Shown: positions 1 to 5,787, numbered from the stretch's first letter. The stretch: 6,292 nt of DNA from an uncultured Streptococcus sp. (GCA_916050055.1 CAJZJY010000068.1:1-6292), one strand, 5' to 3'. Translations and numbers: made by a program. The notes: generated by a model not told the origin, from the letters alone.

Positions 1-67
1 AGTCGTGCGGACATATCAGGAAGTGGACGTCAGTCCTGTGAGCCCGAGTTCAACTACAGGATGTGAG
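1..67. repeat. 3' part of a structured intergenic repeat unit plus the head of a following unit
   Basis: Bases 19-55 match 3354-3391 of the array between metI and metQ almost exactly, from GGAAGTGG through GTCAGTCCTGTGAGC to CCGAGTTCAACTA. Bases 57-67 (CAGGATGTGAG) equal the head motif at 3393-3403. Bases 1-11 (AGTCGTGCGGA) equal 3460-3470, the 3' arm of the hairpin in the second array unit. The copy therefore combines parts seen in both units, and its 5' half lies outside the window. The family is not recognised; the strand shown is the one on which the units read in the same direction as those at 3272-3514. Calling it a repeat is secure, its function is unknown. Confidence 0.85.
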
Positions 68-69
68 CA

Positions 70-104
70 AAAAGGACATCAGCATTTGCTGATGTCCTTT
101 TTCG
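70..104. terminator. bidirectional intrinsic terminator
   Basis: GGACATCAGCA (74-84) pairs perfectly with TGCTGATGTCC (87-97), giving a 10-11 bp stem with a tiny loop. It is preceded by an A run and followed by a T run, so it can stop transcription in both directions: the unseen upstream gene on the plus strand and the tehB-like gene arriving on the minus strand. It directly abuts the CAGGATGTGAG motif of the repeat. A 9-bp inverted repeat (GATGTGAGC at 60-68, GCTCACATC at 129-137) flanks the hairpin and could extend it. Confidence 0.88.
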
Positions 105-138
105 TGTCTTAAGTAGTATATTGCGATTGCTCACATCT

Positions 139-999
139 TTATTTTTGTGCCAACATGGTCACAAATCTCATCTTAATACGATTGCCGTTTTCGTCTGTTT
201 TATGCAGTTGGCCAAAGTCTTCATTATATTTATGCAATGTCCAACCAGCGTAGTAGTCTTTCAATTCGCCGCTTGCAAAAGTCTTAGGAAAGTTCACTGG
301 ACATGGCGCGTCTTCTGTCGACATGGCCGCTACGATGAGGTTGAACCCGCCAGGTGCAGTGTGTGATTGCATATTTTCAATCACATCAGGAATTGCATAC
401 GGATCTAAGAACATTAGTACCACTGTTGAAATAATGACGTCATAGAGACCGCCAGGAATATCTGCGCTCTCAATATTATAAGGTTGAATATCGATATTAA
501 GCCCTTCTGCTTCCGCAATCTGTTCTAATTTTGCAAGGCTCATTGAGTTAATGTCGAGCGAAGTCACATCGAAGCCTTTCTTCGCCAAGTATAAGCTATT
601 TCTTCCTTCACCGCTTCCAAGGTCGAGCACCTTTCCTTTTGGGAACTTCGGTGTTGCCTCAATCACTTCCGAATGCGTACGAGTGAGGTCGTATTTTTTA
701 GCAAAATAATCTTCAGGCGTACAATAGAAAGTAAGATAACATTTCAAGTCATCACTGGCAGGTGAAACGCGGTGCCATGCTTGAGGTTCGACGAATGGAA
801 TCTCGGAATCTTTTGTAAAGAGATGCTGGGCTAAAACATTTCCGTCTTGATCGAGTTCATAGAAGGTAAGCGCGCCTTCTAAAATCGTGAGGTGTGCCCA
901 AGTCCCTACTTCGGTATTATGCATTTTTTGGAAGGGCTCGGGTAAAGTTGTCGCCGTCCAAGTCGGCATTGTTTTATAAGGAATTAATTCGTGCTCCAT
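139..999 (-). CDS. tehB: TehB-like SAM-dependent methyltransferase with N-terminal DUF1971 domain
   Basis: The product is 286 residues, the length I recall for Haemophilus TehB. TehB proteins are S-adenosylmethionine-dependent methyltransferases linked to detoxification of tellurite and other oxyanions; the physiological substrate here is unknown. Residues about 1-100 form a cupin-like DUF1971 domain (PFQKMHNTEVGTW, then a histidine in PQAWHRVSP). Residues about 105-286 form a class I methyltransferase fold, with the glycine-rich SAM motif VLDLGSGEGRN (124-134) and an acidic strand end SLDIN (147-151). The start was chosen at 999 because AAGGAG lies 7 nt upstream of that ATG; an in-frame ATG at 1038 would add 13 residues without such a site. 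It is transcribed divergently from the methionine operon and ends before the terminator at 70-104. The family call is firm, a tellurite role is inherited from the name only. Confidence 0.9.
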   Translation of the reverse strand: MEHELIPYKTMPTWTATTLPEPFQKMHNTEVGTWAHLTILEGALTFYELDQDGNVLAQHLFTKDSEIPFVEPQAWHRVSPASDDLKCYLTFYCTPEDYFAKKYDLTRTHSEVIEATPKFPKGKVLDLGSGEGRNSLYLAKKGFDVTSLDINSMSLAKLEQIAEAEGLNIDIQPYNIESADIPGGLYDVIISTVVLMFLDPYAIPDVIENMQSHTAPGGFNLIVAAMSTEDAPCPVNFPKTFASGELKDYYAGWTLHKYNEDFGQLHKTDENGNRIKMRFVTMLAQK

Positions 1000-1065
1000 A
1001 AGAAAGCTCCTTTCGAGGTTGTCATTCTCATTGTACAAGAAAATGAAAGGCTAGAAAAATATTAG

Positions 1066-1100
1066 CTATTATATAGTAGTTTTAAAACTGATATAACCAA
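1066..1100 (-). promoter_or_regulatory. candidate promoter of the tehB-like gene with overlapping dyad
   Basis: On the minus strand a perfect TATAAT (1073-1068) lies about 70 nt upstream of the chosen ATG. No good -35 sits at 17 bp (TTATAT at 1096-1091); TTGGTT (1100-1095) is better but 21 bp away. The spacer contains the perfect 12-bp palindrome AGTTTTAAAACT (1078-1089), which extends imperfectly to TATA on both sides (1072-1095). A regulator bound here would cover the promoter. The -10 is convincing; operator function is inference. Confidence 0.5.
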
Positions 1101-1108
1101 TAGTTATA
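1092..1108. promoter_or_regulatory. AT-rich dyad TATAAC-N5-GTTATA in the divergent region
   Basis: A perfect 6+6 bp inverted repeat with a 5-nt spacer lies between the two divergent promoters, upstream of the -35 of the methionine operon (1131) and upstream of the tehB -10. Its size (17 bp) and TATA ends recall LysR-type methionine regulator sites known in streptococci (TATAGTTnnnAACTATA), but the arms differ, so this is only a loose resemblance. Such dyads arise by chance fairly often in AT-rich DNA. Confidence 0.3.
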
Positions 1109-1130
1109 ACAGGTAATAAAAAAGTGTTAA

Positions 1131-1159
1131 TTGACTAGAAGGCGGTTTGTTGGTATCCT
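1131..1159 (+). promoter_or_regulatory. promoter of the methionine transporter operon
   Basis: TTGACT (1131-1136) and TATCCT (1154-1159) are separated by 17 bp, a good sigma-A arrangement. Transcription would start near 1166, just before the first helix of the T-box leader. The 5 of 6 match at -35 and the correct position relative to the leader make this the most likely start of the transcript. Confidence 0.75.
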
Positions 1160-1165
1160 ATTAAC

Positions 1166-1440
1166 ATGTTTATAAGACACGTTGATGAGAAGAGTAAAAG
1201 TGGAACTTTTCAGTAGAGAGTCTCGGTTGGTGAAAAGAGACATTAGTGGAAGCTTTGAAGATGGCCTCGGAGTGTTAATTGTCGAATGATTAGATGATTA
1301 CGGGTAAGCCCGATACAGCTTTCTGTTTTGATTGAAACAGACTGAGATAGTATTTGTGAGAATACTATAAACAAAGGTGGTAACACGAGAATTTGACTCG
1401 TCCTTTTGCTAACCCATGTTAGTGAGGGGACGATTTTTGT
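1166..1440 (+). promoter_or_regulatory. T-box riboswitch leader, methionine-type (specifier ATG)
   Basis: Stem I starts with GACAC (1176-1180), which pairs GTGTT (1272-1276), and contains the GATGA kink-turn-like motif. It carries AGAGAG before a GTCTC/GAGAC helix whose loop is GGTTGGTGAAAA. The specifier region reads GAAG-ATG-GCC with ATG at 1261-1263, the methionine codon. A smaller helix CTGTTT/AAACAG (1323-1340) and stem III ATAGTATT/AATACTAT (1347-1368) follow. The antiterminator is AAAGG (1373-1377), bulge TGGTAAC (1378-1384), ACGAG/CTCGT, then CCTTT (1402-1406). The bulge TGGT matches an ACCA tRNA end, that is discriminator A as in tRNA-Met; an Asp specifier read one base earlier (GAT) would need discriminator G. 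Uncharged tRNA-Met should stabilise the antiterminator and permit expression of metNIQ. Confidence 0.93.
1398..1438 (+). terminator. T-box regulated terminator
   Basis: TCGTCC (1398-1403) pairs GGACGA (1428-1433), with the inner helix GCTAAC/GTTAGT (1408-1413/1418-1423) around CCAT, followed by five T residues. The left arm overlaps the right arm of the antiterminator (CTCGT-CCTTT, 1397-1406), so the two structures exclude each other, as expected for a T-box switch. Confidence 0.9.
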
Positions 1441-1463
1441 TTGAGCAAAAGAAAGGAGAACAC

Positions 1464-2570
1464 ATGATTAAATTAGAAAATATCGACGTGACCTTTACGC
1501 AAGGTAAGAAAGTCGTAAAAGCCGTTCGAAATGTTTCTGTCAATGTGGAAGACGGGGATATCTATGGAATTATCGGATATAGTGGTGCTGGTAAAAGTAC
1601 GCTAGTTCGTACCATTAACTTACTTCAACGTCCTACAAGTGGAAATGTGGAAGTCAATGGCGTAGATTTATTGAAATTGAAACCAAATGAATTGCGTGAC
1701 GCACGTAAGAAAATTGGGATGATTTTCCAACACTTCAACTTAATGAATACGTTAAGCGTCTTTGACAATGTGGCTTTCCCGCTGAAAAAAGCGAAGAAAC
1801 CGCTAGTGGAAGAAGGAGAAACAGCTGTTGATCCAAACGCGGAACCAAAATTGGTGAAATTAACGAAGAAAGAAATTAAAGAGAAAGTTGATTCTCTACT
1901 GCAATTGGTTGGTCTTGAAGATAAAGCAAACAGCTATCCAAGCCAACTTTCTGGGGGACAAAAACAACGTGTGGCGATTGCCCGTGCGTTAGCCAACGAC
2001 CCAGACGTATTGCTCTGTGACGAAGCGACAAGTGCGCTTGACCCTAAAACAACTTACTCAATCTTAGAGTTATTGAAGAAGGTTAATGAGCAATTAGGCA
2101 TTACGATTGTGATTATCACGCATGAGATGCAAGTCGTTAAAGAAATTTGTAATAAGGTTGCCGTAATGGAAGACGGTGAAGTGATTGAGCAAGGAACAGT
2201 GCTTGATATCTTTACAAACCCACAACGCAACTTAACAAAAGATTTCATTGATACAGCAACTCATATCAACCAAGGAATTGAAACAGTTCTCTCACACGAA
2301 CAGTTATTGAATCTGAAAGATGGAGATTACTTAGTGAAAATTTCATTCGTCGGTGCTTCAACAGGGGAACCGTTGATTACGAAATTATCAACTCAATTCC
2401 AAGTAGCAGCGAATATCTTATTCGCCAACGTGGAAATCATCCAAGAAACTCCAGTAGGAACATTATTGGTTGGTTTATCAGGCGAACAAGAAAGCATCGA
2501 AAATGCACTTTCTTACATTAAAGGACAAGGCGTTTCAGTAGAAGTCTTAGAAGAAAAGGGAGGTGTCTAA
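1464..2570 (+). CDS. metN: methionine ABC transporter ATP-binding protein MetN
   Basis: This 368-residue ATPase powers methionine import with MetI and MetQ at the inner face of the membrane. Visible motifs are Walker [10 protein letters not shown] (38-46), Q-loop FQHFNL (88-93), signature LSGGQKQR (162-169), Walker [10 protein letters not shown] (182-190) and the switch histidine in ITHEM (H220). Residues about 290-366 form the C-terminal NIL domain, which in the family binds methionine and inhibits transport when internal methionine is high. Residues about 109-137 form a charged stretch ([12 protein letters not shown] to [10 protein letters not shown]) that is longer than in E. coli MetN, as far as I can align from memory. 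The start at 1464 follows AAAGGAG; an in-frame ATG at 1416 lies inside the terminator and is unlikely. The T-box leader fixes the substrate as methionine with good confidence. Confidence 0.96.
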   Translation: MIKLENIDVTFTQGKKVVKAVRNVSVNVEDGDIYGIIGYSGAGKSTLVRTINLLQRPTSGNVEVNGVDLLKLKPNELRDARKKIGMIFQHFNLMNTLSVFDNVAFPLKKAKKPLVEEGETAVDPNAEPKLVKLTKKEIKEKVDSLLQLVGLEDKANSYPSQLSGGQKQRVAIARALANDPDVLLCDEATSALDPKTTYSILELLKKVNEQLGITIVIITHEMQVVKEICNKVAVMEDGEVIEQGTVLDIFTNPQRNLTKDFIDTATHINQGIETVLSHEQLLNLKDGDYLVKISFVGASTGEPLITKLSTQFQVAANILFANVEIIQETPVGTLLVGLSGEQESIENALSYIKGQGVSVEVLEEKGGV

Positions 2571-2571
2571 G

Positions 2572-3267
2572 ATGAATTTATTAGCCTTTATCGATTTTAA
2601 AACTTGGTTCCCAAACATCGATGCTAAAGTATGGTTGGAAATTCAAAAAGCCACACTTGATACATTAATCATGGTTGGGTTAACAGGTTTAATCGCGGGT
2701 ATCTTAGGGATTGCTTTAGGTGTGACACTAGTTGTTACGCGTGAAGGAAACATCCTTGAAAACAAAGGATTGTACTTGGTACTTGATAAAGTGGTGAACT
2801 TATTCCGTTCGATTCCATTTATCATCCTTGCCATGTTACTGATTCCAGTAACTCGTGCAATCGTAGGAACAACCATTGGTATTCCAGGAGCGATCGTTCC
2901 GCTAGTATTCGCAACCGTTCCATTCTACTCTCGTCAAGTGCAATTAGCGTTGACCGAAGTAGATAAAGGGGTTATCGAAGCGAGTGAAGCAATGGGATGT
3001 ACACCGCTAGAAATTATCTTCCGCGTGTACTTAAAAGAAGGCTTGCCAAGCTTAATCCGTGCAAGCTCACTAACAATTATCAGCTTAATTGGTTTAACAA
3101 CCATGGCCGGAGCGTTTGGTGCCGGCGGTATCGGTAACGTAGCCATCTCACGAGGTTATAACCGATTCCAAGGAGACGTTATCGTGGTAGCCACAATTAT
3201 CATGTTAATCATCGTCTTCATCTGCCAAGCAATCGGTGACTATTTAGAGAAAAAAGCTACTAAGTAA
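2572..3267 (+). CDS. metI: methionine ABC transporter permease MetI
   Basis: A 231-residue integral membrane subunit of the BPD_transp_1 family that forms, as a dimer, the methionine channel contacted by MetN. Hydrophobic segments lie near residues 31-55, 81-98, 105-119, 164-187 and 203-222, consistent with the five-helix MetI topology. The EAA loop that docks on the ATPase is at about 136-162 (EASEAMGCTPLEIIF), and the family-typical GAFGAGGIGN follows at 180-189. The ATG at 2572 is one base after the metN stop, and GGGAGG (2558-2563) sits 8 nt before it. A GTG at 2563 would overlap that ribosome binding site and is rejected. Tight coupling to metN suggests translational linkage; the next gene of the transporter is unusually 347 nt away. 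Confidence 0.95.
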   Translation: MNLLAFIDFKTWFPNIDAKVWLEIQKATLDTLIMVGLTGLIAGILGIALGVTLVVTREGNILENKGLYLVLDKVVNLFRSIPFIILAMLLIPVTRAIVGTTIGIPGAIVPLVFATVPFYSRQVQLALTEVDKGVIEASEAMGCTPLEIIFRVYLKEGLPSLIRASSLTIISLIGLTTMAGAFGAGGIGNVAISRGYNRFQGDVIVVATIIMLIIVFICQAIGDYLEKKATK

Positions 3268-3271
3268 AAGC

Positions 3272-3391
3272 CAGGATACGAGGGCGAACGCTCAGGACTG
3301 AATCACTGGACCGAAACGACGGAAGGAACGTGAAACGTTCTGCGTACGTTTCGGGAAGTGGACGTCAGTCCTGTGAGCCCGAGTTCAACTA
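3272..3391 (+). repeat. structured intergenic repeat, unit A
   Basis: The unit runs from head CAGGATACGAG to tail CCGAGTTCAACTA. A basal stem pairs GCTCAGGACTGA (3290-3301) with TCAGTCCT-(GT)-GAGC (3365-3378). Inside it, CACT/AGTG (3304-3307/3357-3360), then CCGAAACG/CGTTTCGG (3311-3318/3347-3354), a bulged A (3346), ACG/CGT (3319-3321/3343-3345), an AAGG-side internal loop and a 6-bp helix GAACGT/ACGTTC with GAA loop (3326-3340). It is richer in G and C than the flanking genes and has no coding potential. It matches the copy at 1-67 in its 3' part and unit B in architecture. Confidence 0.85.
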
Positions 3392-3392
3392 A

Positions 3393-3514
3393 CAGGATGT
3401 GAGGAAAAGCGGTTAGAGGCGATGACGGTTCGCAGGTTAGCCGCAAAGGACTTGGAACAAGTCGTGCGGACTAACCTCGAAAGGCTTGAGCCTCTGCTTT
3501 TCCGAACTCAACTA
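3393..3514 (+). repeat. structured intergenic repeat, unit B (diverged)
   Basis: Same head (CAGGATGTGAG), nearly the same length (122 versus 120 nt) and the same core as unit A, but with different helix sequences. GGTTAG pairs CTAACC (3435-3440/3471-3476), a bulged A at 3470, CCGCA/TGCGG (3441-3445/3465-3469), AAGG, then GACTTG/CAAGTC with GAA loop (3449-3463). The basal stem is GGAAAAGC/GCTTTTCC (3403-3410/3496-3503) plus AGAGGC/GCCTCT (3415-3420/3490-3495). The tail is CCGAACTCAACTA rather than CCGAGTTCAACTA. The stem ends in a short T run and could weakly terminate transcription. Confidence 0.8.
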
Positions 3515-3532
3515 CACTGAATTCGAGCTTAA

Positions 3533-3559
3533 CAGCCCGAGTTCAACTACCAGGATGCG
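3533..3559 (+). repeat. tail and head fragments of further repeat units
   Basis: CAGCCCGAGTTCAACTA (3534-3550) repeats the tail seen at 40-55 and 3377-3391, and CAGGATGCG (3551-3559) repeats the head motif. No unit body lies before or after them, so these look like remnants left by deletion or incomplete duplication. GAGTTC (3539-3544) is complementary to GAACTC (3504-3509) in the tail of unit B, so the two may pair. Confidence 0.65.
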
Positions 3560-3614
3560 TTCAATCTCATCCAAAAACAAAAAATCAAACCAACACAAAA
3601 AGGGGAAAAACAAA
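3560..3614 (+). other. A/C-rich unstructured metQ leader with ribosome binding site
   Basis: After the repeats the sequence becomes almost free of G and contains no evident hairpin, which would leave the metQ ribosome site open. AAAGGGG (about 3599-3605) lies about 9 nt before the metQ ATG. I see no convincing sigma-A promoter between 3268 and 3614, so metQ is probably reached by transcription from the T-box promoter. Confidence 0.55.
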
Positions 3615-4475
3615 ATGAACATTAAAAAATTATTCGTAGCTGCAGCGGCAGCATTAACATTAGCGGCATGTGGAGCTGCACAAACATCAAACTCATCAAG
3701 CTCAGCTTCATCAGAAGCAAAACAAGAAAACAAACACGTTAAAATCGGGGTTAACGCTGGTAACCACGAAGTTTGGGACGATGTTATTGCTCGCTTGAAA
3801 GAAAAAGAAGGTATTGAAGTTGAATTAGTAGAATTCACTGACTACGTACAACCTAACCAAGCGTTAGAAAACGGCGACGTTGATTTGAACTCTTTCCAAA
3901 CAATTATTTACCTAGAACGTTTCAACAAAGAGCAAGGAACACACATCAAACCAATCGGATACACAGTTATTGCTCCAATGGGTGTTTACTCTAAGAAAAT
4001 CAAAAACGTAAGTGAATTAAAAGATGGCGATACAATTGCTATTCCTGAAGATACTTCAAACAACTCACGTGCATTACGTTTACTACACGCAGCTGGCGTA
4101 ATCAAATTAAAAGATCCTAACAACACTTTAGCAACTAAAGATGATATCGTTGAAAATCCTAAAAACATCCAAATCAAAGAATTACCTGCTGGACAAACAG
4201 CTCGTGCTTTAGATGATGTTGCTGCTTCATTAATCAACAACGGTTTCGCTGTTGAAGCTGGATTCCAACCAACAAAAGATGCTATTTTTATTGAACAAAT
4301 TACTGATTCTTCACAACCTTACTACAACGTAATCGCTGCTAAAGAAGGTAACGAAAACAACGAAGTTTACAAAAAAATCGTAGAATACTACCAATCACCA
4401 GAAACAGCTAAGAAAATCGAAGAAGTTTCAAAAGGTGCTAACGTACCAGTTTGGGAAAAAGCTACTTTGAAATAA
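3615..4475 (+). CDS. metQ: methionine-binding lipoprotein MetQ (NLPA family)
   Basis: A 286-residue extracellular, membrane-anchored binding protein that delivers methionine to MetNI. The signal peptide has the charged start MNIKK, a hydrophobic core and the lipobox LAAC with lipidated Cys19. A serine-rich linker (about 24-36) follows. The mature part opens with HVKIGVNAGNHEVWDDV, typical of the NLPA/MetQ family, and contains YVQPNQALENGDVDLNSFQT, also characteristic. The start at 3615 gives a normal signal peptide; an upstream in-frame ATG at 3486 would add 43 residues read from repeat DNA and is rejected. Codons such as AAC, GAA and GCT are used heavily, fitting high expression. It lies downstream of metNI across the repeat array, and a hairpin follows its stop. 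Confidence 0.95.
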   Translation: MNIKKLFVAAAAALTLAACGAAQTSNSSSSASSEAKQENKHVKIGVNAGNHEVWDDVIARLKEKEGIEVELVEFTDYVQPNQALENGDVDLNSFQTIIYLERFNKEQGTHIKPIGYTVIAPMGVYSKKIKNVSELKDGDTIAIPEDTSNNSRALRLLHAAGVIKLKDPNNTLATKDDIVENPKNIQIKELPAGQTARALDDVAASLINNGFAVEAGFQPTKDAIFIEQITDSSQPYYNVIAAKEGNENNEVYKKIVEYYQSPETAKKIEEVSKGANVPVWEKATLK

Positions 4476-4484
4476 CAAAACCTT

Positions 4485-4513
4485 AAGAGGCGTGCTTAGC
4501 ATGCCTCTTTATT
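4485..4513 (+). terminator. hairpin with short T tract after metQ, possibly partial terminator
   Basis: AAGAGGCGTG (4485-4494) pairs with CATGCCTCTT (4500-4509) through 10 bp including one G-T pair, around loop CTTAG. The T tract is short (TTTATT). I see no good promoter between it and the next gene at 4535, so it may allow partial read-through, or protect the metQ 3' end and lower the level of the downstream gene relative to metQ. Confidence 0.65.
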
Positions 4514-4534
4514 CAATGAAAGAAGGCAAAGACG

Positions 4535-5701
4535 ATGAGCGAAATTAAACAAAAAGCACAAGCGTTAAACGAATACCTTGTCGCAACAAGAAGACATTTT
4601 CACGAAAACCCAGAATCAAGCTTAAAAGAGTACGATACTGCTGCCTACATTCAAAAAGAATTAACTGCATTTGGAATCCCATTTGAAAAAGTAGCTGAAA
4701 CAGGAACGTTAGCTATTATTAAAGGTGGTAAAGGAGAAGGAAAGACCGTTTTACTTCGTGCCGATATCGATGCGCTAGAACTTCCTGACTGCACTGGCAA
4801 ACCTTATGCGTCTAAACGTCCTGGGTTAAACCATGCTTGTGGACATGATGCGCATACGACAATGGGGTTAGGAACGGCAAGAGTTCTGAACGAATTGAAA
4901 GACAGCTTTGCAGGGACCGTCTTAATTGCGTTCCAACCTGCAGAAGAAATCGGTGCGGGAGCGAAGCAATTTGTCGCTTCTGGAAAAATTGACAATATCG
5001 ATGAATCATTTGCGATTCACGTCAATTCAGGATTACCTGTCGGATCGTTTGCGGTTAAAGGTGGACCGGTGAATGCTTCATGTGATATTTTCAAAATCAA
5101 AATCACAGGAAAGAGCGCGCACGTTGGACGTCCTCATTTAGGGCATGATGCGCTAGTGACAGCCAGCGAAGTGGTTGTGGCTTTGCAAACCATCGTCGCT
5201 CGTGAAGTGAATCCAATCGACCGTGCTGTTGTCGGAGTGGGTAAATTAAATGCAGGAACTCGCTATAATATCGTTGCCAATGACGCTGAAATCGAAGGAA
5301 CGATTCGTGCGTTTAGCCATGAAACACGTGAACACTTAAAAGAAGCTGTTACACGTATTGCCAAAGGAATTGCTGAACTCAATCGTTGTGAATTTGAAAT
5401 TGATTGGTATGATGCAGCAGCTCCAGTCATTAACACTCCAGAGTTAGCCGAAGAATTCCAAAAAGTGGTTGCACAAGTAGAGGGGATTGATAACCTCATT
5501 ACAAACTATGAATTGTCAATGGGTGCCGATGACTTTGCGGATTACGTAGTGAATAAACCTGGTGTTTATGGCTTACTTGGTAGCCAATCTGGCGAAGAAA
5601 CAGCTTATGGACATCACCATGAAAAATTCGATATCGATGAGCGTGTATTAGCGCTTGGTGTTGAAATTGAAGTGAAGTATTTCTTAAGCAGACTTGCGTA
5701 A
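4535..5701 (+). CDS. M20 family metallo-amidohydrolase (N-acyl amino acid hydrolase type)
   Basis: A 388-residue cytosolic enzyme (no signal peptide) of the M20D amidohydrolase group, which includes hippurate, N-acetyl-amino-acid and IAA-amino-acid hydrolases that cut an amide bond to free an amino acid. Candidate metal ligands are C102 and H104 in NHACGHDAHTT, E137/E138 in QPAEE, H162 in AIHVNS and a histidine of GHHHEKF (about 360-362). RADIDALEL (75-83) is the usual strand before the active site. Residues about 180-290 form the dimerisation lid domain (GKSAHVGRPHLGHDAL to EGTIRAF). AGAAGG lies 8 nt before the ATG. From memory, streptococci also keep an M20 enzyme beside metQ and metNI, which suggests release of methionine or a related sulfur amino acid from an N-acyl form. 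The substrate is not shown by the sequence. Confidence 0.9.
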   Translation: MSEIKQKAQALNEYLVATRRHFHENPESSLKEYDTAAYIQKELTAFGIPFEKVAETGTLAIIKGGKGEGKTVLLRADIDALELPDCTGKPYASKRPGLNHACGHDAHTTMGLGTARVLNELKDSFAGTVLIAFQPAEEIGAGAKQFVASGKIDNIDESFAIHVNSGLPVGSFAVKGGPVNASCDIFKIKITGKSAHVGRPHLGHDALVTASEVVVALQTIVAREVNPIDRAVVGVGKLNAGTRYNIVANDAEIEGTIRAFSHETREHLKEAVTRIAKGIAELNRCEFEIDWYDAAAPVINTPELAEEFQKVVAQVEGIDNLITNYELSMGADDFADYVVNKPGVYGLLGSQSGEETAYGHHHEKFDIDERVLALGVEIEVKYFLSRLA

Positions 5702-5714
5702 AAAAATGAGCAGA

Positions 5715-5746
5715 AAAGGTCGAAAAGTTTTTCGGCCTCTTTTTCA
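5715..5746 (+). terminator. intrinsic terminator of the methionine operon
   Basis: GGTCGAAAA (5718-5726) pairs with TTTTCGGCC (5729-5737) through 8-9 bp with one G-T pair, followed by TCTTTTTC. It sits 17 nt after the amidohydrolase stop and before the dltA promoter, so it closes the upstream transcript. Confidence 0.85.
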
Positions 5747-5769
5747 TTTTAAAACGTTAAAAAACTATA

Positions 5770-5785
5770 ATATTTCTTGAAATAT
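5770..5785. promoter_or_regulatory. 16-bp dyad ATATTTC-TT-GAAATAT upstream of the dltA promoter
   Basis: A perfect 7+7 bp inverted repeat lies just upstream of the -35 region of the dltA promoter, a normal place for an activator or repressor site. No regulator can be named from the sequence, and AT-rich dyads occur by chance. Confidence 0.35.
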
Positions 5786-5787
5786 CA

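Noticed and set aside
1000..1038. Longer start for the tehB-like gene
   Set aside because: The ATG at 999 has AAGGAG at ideal spacing and gives the usual family length of 286 residues.
1261..1263. Specifier read as GAT (Asp), one base earlier, in the T-box
   Set aside because: The antiterminator bulge TGGT fits discriminator A (tRNA-Met), not the G of tRNA-Asp, and the downstream genes are methionine transport genes.
1416..1463. Upstream ATG extending metN by 16 residues
   Set aside because: It lies inside the T-box terminator hairpin and has no ribosome binding site; the ATG at 1464 has a good AAAGGAG.
3272..3514. CRISPR array
   Set aside because: There are only two long, internally paired units with diverged sequence, no regular short direct repeats with unique spacers and no cas genes.
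3272..3559. Insertion sequence or transposon remnant
   Set aside because: No transposase fragment and no clear target-site duplication are visible; a small non-autonomous element cannot be excluded without other copies.
3486..3614. Upstream ATG extending metQ by 43 residues
   Set aside because: The extension is read from repeat DNA and would bury the lipoprotein signal peptide; the ATG at 3615 has a ribosome site and a normal signal sequence.
5706..5780. Short frame MSRKGRKVFRPLFHF... as a possible small gene or dltX
   Set aside because: It overlaps the operon terminator, lacks a ribosome site and has no membrane helix.
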